From NCBI GenBank assembly GCA_034359265.1, contig CP136890.1:54987501-55051500 (forward strand): 64,000 nucleotides of DNA, read 5' to 3'. The stretch comes from Canna indica (taxonomy: Eukaryota; Streptophyta; Magnoliopsida; Zingiberales; Cannaceae). The notes beneath the pieces were generated by a model. That model saw only the letters and a list, made by a program, of their open reading frames with translations, ran no database searches and was not told the DNA's origin. Position numbers and translations under genes: made by a program. Shown here in pieces: positions 57,559-64,000 of this stretch (positions are counted from its first letter, which is position 1; each line of letters begins with the position of its first letter).

Positions 57559-57625
57559 TGTATAACCTAAGGTTTTCTACAAACAAAACAAAATCACAAC
57601 TTTTGTATAACCTAAGGTTTTCTAC
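57536..57625 (+). repeat. 45-bp tandem duplication at the start of LTR C
   Basis: Two identical 45-bp units (57536-57580 and 57581-57625). Each contains flank sequence (AAACAAAACAAAATCACAAC) and the first bases of the LTR (TGTATAACCTAAGG). Confidence 0.9.
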
Positions 57626-58893
57626 CTTGGTCTTAATCTCGATTTTAATGATAACAAACATGAAACTAATGTTTCATTGAGAAATATTTTCAGGTTCCAT
57701 ATCGGTTAGCACTCAATGTCCTCGATCAGAAATATCAGAGAAATCGGAAAATCGAAAGGACATTGGTCGATGCGTTCGGGTTCGTCGCAGAAATTTCTAG
57801 AAGTTTGACGTGTGCACCAAAGACGTCTTGGCGAGTCTAGAGAACATATGGAAAGCTCTGCAACTTGACGCATGCTGAAGGACGAAACTCGAAAATGAAG
57901 CACGCGAGAAAAATACACAAGAAATTAGCCCCTGCCCAGATTTGATCGACCGACTGGTCAACTAGCAGAAGGCAAAAATAGGCAGAAGGCTATTCGGTCG
58001 ACCGACTAGTCGACCGAACGATGCCCAGAATGACCAAAATGCCTTCAGTCGCTCGATCGATCGACCGACGATCGACCGACAAGCGATCAGGCGTCGCCAA
58101 AGGGTAGAAAAATATCCATTGACGAGCCTTGGTGCTTAAGGGTTATAAATACACATCACAAACTCATTCCTAGCCGGTGGTTAATGCTTCCAAGCCTCAA
58201 AGAGTGATCCTTAGCATCTCCTAAGCTCTTTTGATCAAATCCACAAAACCTATCTCTTGATCCCTCATCCTCAAGTTTTCTTCATTGAAGGGGTCTTCAA
58301 GCTTGCTAGGCTCAAGAAGAAGAGGTGTTCTTATTGTGATAAGTCCTTTTTGCTCTCTTCTTGTGATTAAAGTATTTTTATTTTGTTTTGAATTGATTTG
58401 CTTGAGCTTGTAAGACGACCTAGTGTTTGGTCTTGTGATTGAGTGGTATCCTTGGTAGAGAAGGTGTAAAGTCACTTGTATAAACTAAGTTTGGAGTAGG
58501 TCTTAGGAATTGAGATGGCAAAGCTCACTCGGTAGGAAGGCGGGATACTTCCAGGTGTAGAAGTGCCTTCGAGGTGAGTGTAGTGTCTTTCCGGTGTAAA
58601 GTCCTCGATTGTAAGCTACTCGTAATTTAGTGGATTTTGTTGTGAAATCCTAAGCGCGGTGCTTAAGAAGTGGAGTAGGAATTGGGGCCGAACCACTATA
58701 AATTATTGTGTTAGCATTGATATTTTGTTTGTGTTAATTGCTTTATCATTTATCACTTCCGCATTTAGTCGCTCAATTTTGAATTGCCTAAGTAATCTAA
58801 TCTAAGAAACGATTAAAATCGAATTTAGGCAAAAAAATTTAGTTAACACACTATTCACCCCCCCCCCCCTCTAGTGTAGCCATTTCATCAACA
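57604..58893 (+). repeat. 5' LTR of element C
   Basis: The LTR is in plus orientation, TGTATAACCTAAGGTTTTC to CATTTCATCAACA. It is the complement-oriented relative of LTRs A and D, with palindromes GGTCGACCG (57945-58090), a TATA box GGTTATAAATACAC (58141-58154), and the C-run near its end (58859-58869). Confidence 0.85.
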
Positions 58894-58895
58894 TT

Positions 58896-58907
58896 TGGTA
58901 TCAGAGC
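58896..58907 (+). other. Primer binding site of element C
   Basis: TGGTATCAGAGC, two bases after the LTR end. Confidence 0.92.
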
Positions 58908-58960
58908 TGGTCGTGGATTGAGATTTTACCATCTCATCTACATTTAGCCTCGATCCTAGA

Positions 58961-59125
58961 ATGACACTAGAGAGTATAGCGTTTGCACCACCTAGGTTTG
59001 ATGAGGTAAATTTTGGTGTTTGGAAGAGTAGGATGTATACTTTTCTTAAAACACAAAGTTTAAATCTATGGTGCATGCTAAAGAATGAATATGTTGAGTC
59101 CACCTACTACCCATTGAAAGTTTAG
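58961..59125 (+). pseudogene. Gag start of element C, truncated
   Basis: An ATG 53 bases after the PBS opens a 54-codon frame: MTLESIAFAPPRFDEV, then NFGVWKSRMYTFLKTQ, then NEYVES. It matches the opening of the element A Gag (31008 down to about 30870). The similarity stops near 59112 and a TAG follows at 59123. Downstream sequence is an LTR fragment in the opposite orientation, so the rest of the element is missing. Confidence 0.85.
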
Positions 59126-59130
59126 GTTTG

Positions 59131-59597
59131 CATCTTCAGCGAATGCAGGTCGGTCGACCGACAGACCTACTACCCATTTTGGGCTTCGATCGATCGATCG
59201 CCCGGTCGACCGAAGTAGCTTATGCTGCTTTTTACCTTCGCCCAGTCGACCGAACCTATTCTGAATTTGTTTTCTTCTGTCTTCTTCTTCCGGGCTTCAT
59301 TTCCGGGTTCCGGCTTTCAACGAGCATCAACTTGGAGAGCTTTCTATATGATCTTTGGACTCGTCCAATGCGACTTTGGTGCACTCGTTGATCTTCGAGA
59401 AATTTCTGCGATGAAATCGAACGCGACGATCAATGTCCTTTCGATTTATCGATTTCTCTGATTTATCCGATCGAGGACCTCGAATGCTAACTGATATGGA
59501 ACCTGAAAATTTCTTTGTAAAATATTAGTTTCATGTTTGTTATCATCAAAACCGAGATTAAGAGATTAAGACCAAGGTTGAAAACCTAAAGCCAACA
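59131..59597 (-). repeat. Partial 3' LTR of element D
   Basis: It corresponds to 32009-32615 of the element A LTR, from 'gcatcttc' through palindromes (59145-59250) to AAAGCCAACA. About 930 bp expected to the left are replaced by the LTR and gag start of element C. Confidence 0.85.
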
Positions 59598-62500
59598 ATC
59601 TTCCCCTTTTTGATGATGACAAACATCCTTAAGAAAATATATTCATTAAAGCATATAGGATATCAACTAAGGGATTTCTCCCCCTGTCAATATGCATATC
59701 TATGAAAATAAACTCCCCCTATCTATATGCATGGATTTCCTATATTTTTCTCCCCTTTACTTATAATTTTCTCCCCAATTTTCCTATACTTTTCTCCCCC
59801 TTTTTTCTTATACATTTCTGCCCCTTTTGACATCAATCAAAAAGGGCAAAAAAGATCAATCTAGTTAAAGGGATGAAGAACAAATATTTTTTCATGAAGT
59901 TGAGACTCTAAAGATTATTTTTCATAAAACATGAAAATCTCAACCAAAGGGATGGAAAACAAATATTTTTTCATGTCATTTTTAGATTTCCTTCAAACTT
60001 TCAGAATACCAAGATATGGTTATTTAAATCATGTATATCAAGTTTGAAGTAAAACTAATATCATTTAATCAAACTTTCAACTTAGCACGATTTCATTCGA
60101 ATTAAGCATGAAAACATGAAAATGGCTAAGTATCAAGTTTTGCTATCTACTCATGTTTTCTCAAACTTAGGCATCTAGACATCAAACATGAGATAATGTA
60201 AGTCTATGAATCAAGTTTGGGCTTAAGATGAAATTTTTAAGTTATTTTGTTGACTTAGGTCAACTTATACTTCAAGTTTTGAAAAGAATCAAACTTTTAA
60301 ATCTATACATCATATTTTCGATGAAAAACTTTGGTACCAATTTTTGGATGAAAATTTTGATACCAAATATTGAATGGTCATTTGAAATGCATGAATAAAG
60401 TTTGAACTCAAAACAATTTTCAAAGACCATTTTTCATCCTATATTGATTTTAATAAACAAATGGATATTTCTAGCTATCATCCAAGATATCAAAATCATT
60501 TCTAGAAATGATTTTACTCAACAAATTGTGTGTATGATATTAGAAATGGAATCCAAATGGCATGCACAAAGTTTCATTTGAAGTTTTTGAAGAAAGATCA
60601 AAGTATCAAAAAGATTGATATTTCAAATAAGTGATACATTGTGTTTCCGAAATCCGACTTCAAAATTTCATTTTAAATCATATTCTTGATGAAATTTTTT
60701 GAAATTTTTAATGATAAAACTAGATTTTTCAGTGAATGTGCAGTTTTAAGAATCATCTGAAAATAATTTTTCTATATTTCTCTAGAAATAACTTAAATTG
60801 ATACCAATTGTTTGTTGAAATGATATTTTTGTAATTTTCAGTTATTCTTAAAACTTCTTCAATTTTCATTCAAACTTTCATGACACCACATGATGGTCAT
60901 TTAAAAGCATATGTCACGTTTGAAATGAAAATTATATCCTAAGTCAAGACATCAACCTAGCAAGGTTTTATTCAAAACTAAACTAGTTTTTATGAAACTT
61001 GCTAAGTTTCAATATTAACATTTACTCATGATTTTTCAAACTTAAACCTATGGATACCTAACATGAGTAAATCTAAACATGTTCCCCAAATATGGATTGA
61101 AAATGAAACCTCTAAGTCAATTTTTGACTTGGGTCAACTTTGTTAAAAAAAAAGTAAGCATGAATTGACCTCTATTGTCATTTTATCCATATACATATGA
61201 ATTTTTCACTCTAAGTGCTTGGAAATATGTCATACATATTCCTAAAGTTTGGATTTAAAATGAAGTGTCCAAGTCGATTTATTGACTTGGGTCAAACTTC
61301 TCAAGCTTAAGTCCTCTAATGTGATCTAGTTATCTCATTTTTCATCTATACATGAATTTTTAATTTTAAATACCTAGACAACTAATTATTAACACACCTA
61401 AACATGTTCATCAAATTTTTAACTTAAAATGAAGTCTCTAAAGAAGAATTTTAACCTAGTTCGATTTCATAAATATCATGATATCATGAAATGAACTAAG
61501 TTATCAATTTTTTTCTTACTCATGAAGATTCAAATATTTATCACGCAACATCAATCATGAGTATAGAGACATCATTAAACATGAAAATTCAATTATTATA
61601 CTAAGATTTTTGCAAAAATTAAATTCATATCTTAGTCTTAGAAATTTGCCCAACTTTTCATTTCCTTTTTCATTTTCTTTTAGATAGCATAGCTTTTCAA
61701 TTCTTAACTTGCAAGTAGACTTCATTAGTATCATAATGAAATAATATGCCAACTAGCAAACAAACTTACTACATAGCAAGGTTCAATGTAAAGTTTCATT
61801 TAAAATCTTAACCTATGCTAGATTGTAAAGATTCATTTTAAAGAATTAACATTATCAAAATGAATCAAAGAGATCTTAATATGTGAAATATTTGAAGAAT
61901 AAGATCTCTACTCATGTTAAATTAGTTTGGACTTACAAGAAGGTCTCTAATAATAGATATTTACCTAGAGCAAATTTCATTCAATGAAATTTGCCTAAGT
62001 GCTAAAATTCTGCATACTCATGAAAATGCAAGGGTTTGACATGCAATCCTAATCATGAGTATAGAGATATAATTTTAGCTTAAGCATTGAGGTATAACAC
62101 TAAGATTTTGAATTTATCAAAGTTATACCTTATTCATGATAATTTGTCAAACTAATCTTTTTCTTCCTAACTAGCCTTCCTAAAATATTTATAACTTGCA
62201 AGTATACTTTATAAGTTAAAAAATGAAACCAAATCTACATGCAAGCTATCAAACTAAATAACGAAGAGAAAAACCAAATATCATTTTCAAAATTCAACTT
62301 CACTAAATAGCATGGATTCATTTTCATAATAATCATTCATGATAACAAAATGAATTAAGAGATCTCAAAATATGAAATTTTCAAAAGTAAGATCTCCAAC
62401 CCTTCCAATTAGTTGAAAACCGAAAGGCCATAATTAGCCTACGATTTAGAACCGCAAGGTTGCTTAGGCCCATTACAGGCCACTTAGGTCTCCGAGGAGA

Positions 62501-62751
62501 CTGGGAAATCAAAAAATCAAAAATCATTTGAAATATATTAAGAGCGGGGAAAATCAATCAATTTTAAGCATGTATCATGAACTCCAACTATTAATGGATC
62601 AATTAAAGTTAAGAGATGATACCAAAACTTTTTAGATGCCAACTTTCATTTCCATAAGCATTTAGGTGGGAATCTTGAAGTTGCAACCATGTAAGGATCT
62701 TTCCTTCAATTTCTTGGTCAACTTCAACTCTTCAATTTCCATTACCCTTGT
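59598..62751 (-). mobile_element. Polypurine tract and non-coding region of gag-only element D
   Basis: The minus-strand polypurine tract (AAAAAGGGGAAGAT, 59598-59612) is followed by about 3.1 kb colinear with 26161-29545 of element A, with no pol motif. GTTGAC-N4-GTCAAC pairs recur at corresponding places (60249 exact; 61123 and 61281 with small changes). Confidence 0.82.
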
Positions 62752-64000
62752 GTGGTGGCTCCCCCTACAAAAGAGCATGAAACTTTTGGTACCCAAATGA
62801 CTTTGGGTCCTTGGGGGTTAGATGGCCTAGGAATCGAAAGTGTCCTAGCAACACTTGGATTTCTTTTAAAAGCACACCATGGATAGCATGGCCATAAACA
62901 CCACAACAAAAGCAATGTCCATGAAACTTTTTCTTTTCATTTTTAACATGGACATGAGATTTAATGTTAGAATGCTTAACATAGGAGGCATGATGAGCAT
63001 GGGTATTCTTAGATGAACCATTTTTATTTTGAGCATGAGGTTTAAATGTGGAATGTCTAACATGAGAATGATGATGAACATTGGCATTCTTTATATAGGT
63101 ATTTTTTATTCTAGCGTTCTTAGGAGATGAAACATTTTTTAATTCATTTACTTTCCTATTCAAGAAAGTAATCTCACTTTTTAATTCATTCATGGATTTA
63201 TGCAATGCATGTAATTGAAATTTTAACATGCAATTCTCATTTTCTAAATTGTTATTTTTAAGCTTCAAATCCTTGAGCTCAAGTTCTATATTATCATGGC
63301 ATGAATCAAATGACCTAGATTTCAATTTTTCATTTTCTACAAATGAGAATTAAGCATCTCATTTTCCTTTTTCAACCTTTTATTTTCTTTATCTTTTCTA
63401 ACAAGCAAGGCATATATTTTTTGACATTCCTCAACTAGTTCTTCATATGACATATTGAATGAACTAGAAGAACTAGTACTATCATAATCATTATTATAAC
63501 TAGAAGGGAAAGAGTGTACCTCATCATTTATACTCATGAGGCAAACCTTTGAAGTAGCTTCATAGTCATTGTAAGAGGATGCTTCATTTGAATGAGATGA
63601 TGATGTAGAAGCTTTTGACCTCTTCTTTGCCTTGTTTTTCATGGTAGGGCAATTCTTCTTCACATGCCCTTTTTCTTTGCATGCATGGCACACTACCTTC
63701 TTTTTTTGGCTCTTGGAGCTACTCCTTTGACTAGAAGAGCTATGAGCATCAAAACCAAGATTAGTAGTAGGTGAGTGACCATTGTCATCACCACCTTCAT
63801 TAAAAGTGTCAATCTCTTCGGTTTTGGCATAATTATATAAAACATTTAAAGTGGCCCATAAGTCATAAGCCGAACAACAATGCATGACTTTATCTAGGAT
63901 GCCATTTGGTAAAGCGCAAAGAATATAATTCATGGCATCTCCATTATACTTAAACATTTTTTTATCTAATTCACTCCAATCATGCATATCATCCTTAGGT
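62752..64000 (-). pseudogene. Gag-like gene of element D, N terminus beyond the window
   Basis: From the window edge inward: a UBN2/Copia-type Gag domain ('WATLNVLYNYAKTEE'); an intact CCHC knuckle (CHACKEKGHVKKNC, about 63690-63650); a Ser-rich linker; and a coiled coil to 63340. A small deletion near 63335 shifts the frame. The coiled coil then continues ('ELELKDLKLKNNNLENENCM') with a strongly His-rich linker ('NVHHHSHVRHS', 'HAHHASYVKHS'). A second knuckle starts CFCCGVYGHAI but loses its last Cys by a frameshift at about 62880. The expected C-terminal frame ends at TAA 62752-62754. It is the best preserved Gag of the three gag-only elements here. Confidence 0.85.

Overview
The window is nuclear DNA of a flowering plant; I cannot name the species. 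The signs are a split heavy-metal-associated isoprenylated plant protein gene, Copia-like and chromodomain Ty3/Gypsy LTR retrotransposons primed by initiator tRNA-Met (PBS TGGTATCAGAGC), a CACTA (En/Spm) transposon and a Mutator-like element. I found one ordinary host gene, and nearly everything else is nested transposable elements. No rRNA, tRNA or CRISPR locus was recognised.

Layout. 1-296 is a decayed gag-only LTR element. 552-1512 is a non-autonomous Mutator-like element. 1695-9912 is Gypsy element F (+), with target duplication AGAAT and a chimeric 3' LTR. 9918-11219 is spacer with two perfect palindromes. 11220-12932 (-) is the HIPP gene (three exons, 490 aa, C-terminal CRIM prenylation box), followed by its upstream region and AT-rich spacer to about 14.9 kb. 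From 14.9 to 57.6 kb lies a stack of insertions. An old Gypsy LTR (I, -) is split by the gag-only element G (15910-51377, -, target duplication CATGT). G is split by the gag-only element A (17544-32615, -) and by Gypsy element B (32791-47860, +, target duplication TAGAA). The left LTR of A carries a 7-kb CACTA element (18921-25967, target duplication AAT). The gag of B carries a fold-back element made of two inverted LTR-like arms (36598-38850) and a solo LTR, E1 (38982-41834, target duplication GCAGG). A second solo LTR of that family, E2 (52035-54763), sits in LTR I. From 57.6 kb to the end, a plus-strand LTR with a gag start (C) collides with an oppositely oriented gag-only element (D) that runs off the window.

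How the parts work. B and F carry remains of gag, protease, reverse transcriptase and RNase H. B also keeps integrase and a chromodomain-like tail, but both are broken by many stops. A, G and D encode only a Gag-like protein (zinc knuckles, coiled coil, histidine-rich linker). It ends where pol would begin and is followed by about 3 kb of conserved non-coding DNA, so they probably depend on enzymes supplied by another element. The CACTA element has a dead TNP2 transposase but an apparently intact five-exon second gene.

The most unusual signal is in the two family-E solo LTRs. Each holds a tandem array of 7-8 small hairpins in which the core is constant while both stem arms change together, which looks like compensatory change. 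Also notable are the SalI-like palindrome arrays in the Copia-like LTRs, the gag-only design, and a 67-bp-arm inverted repeat upstream of the CACTA transposase.
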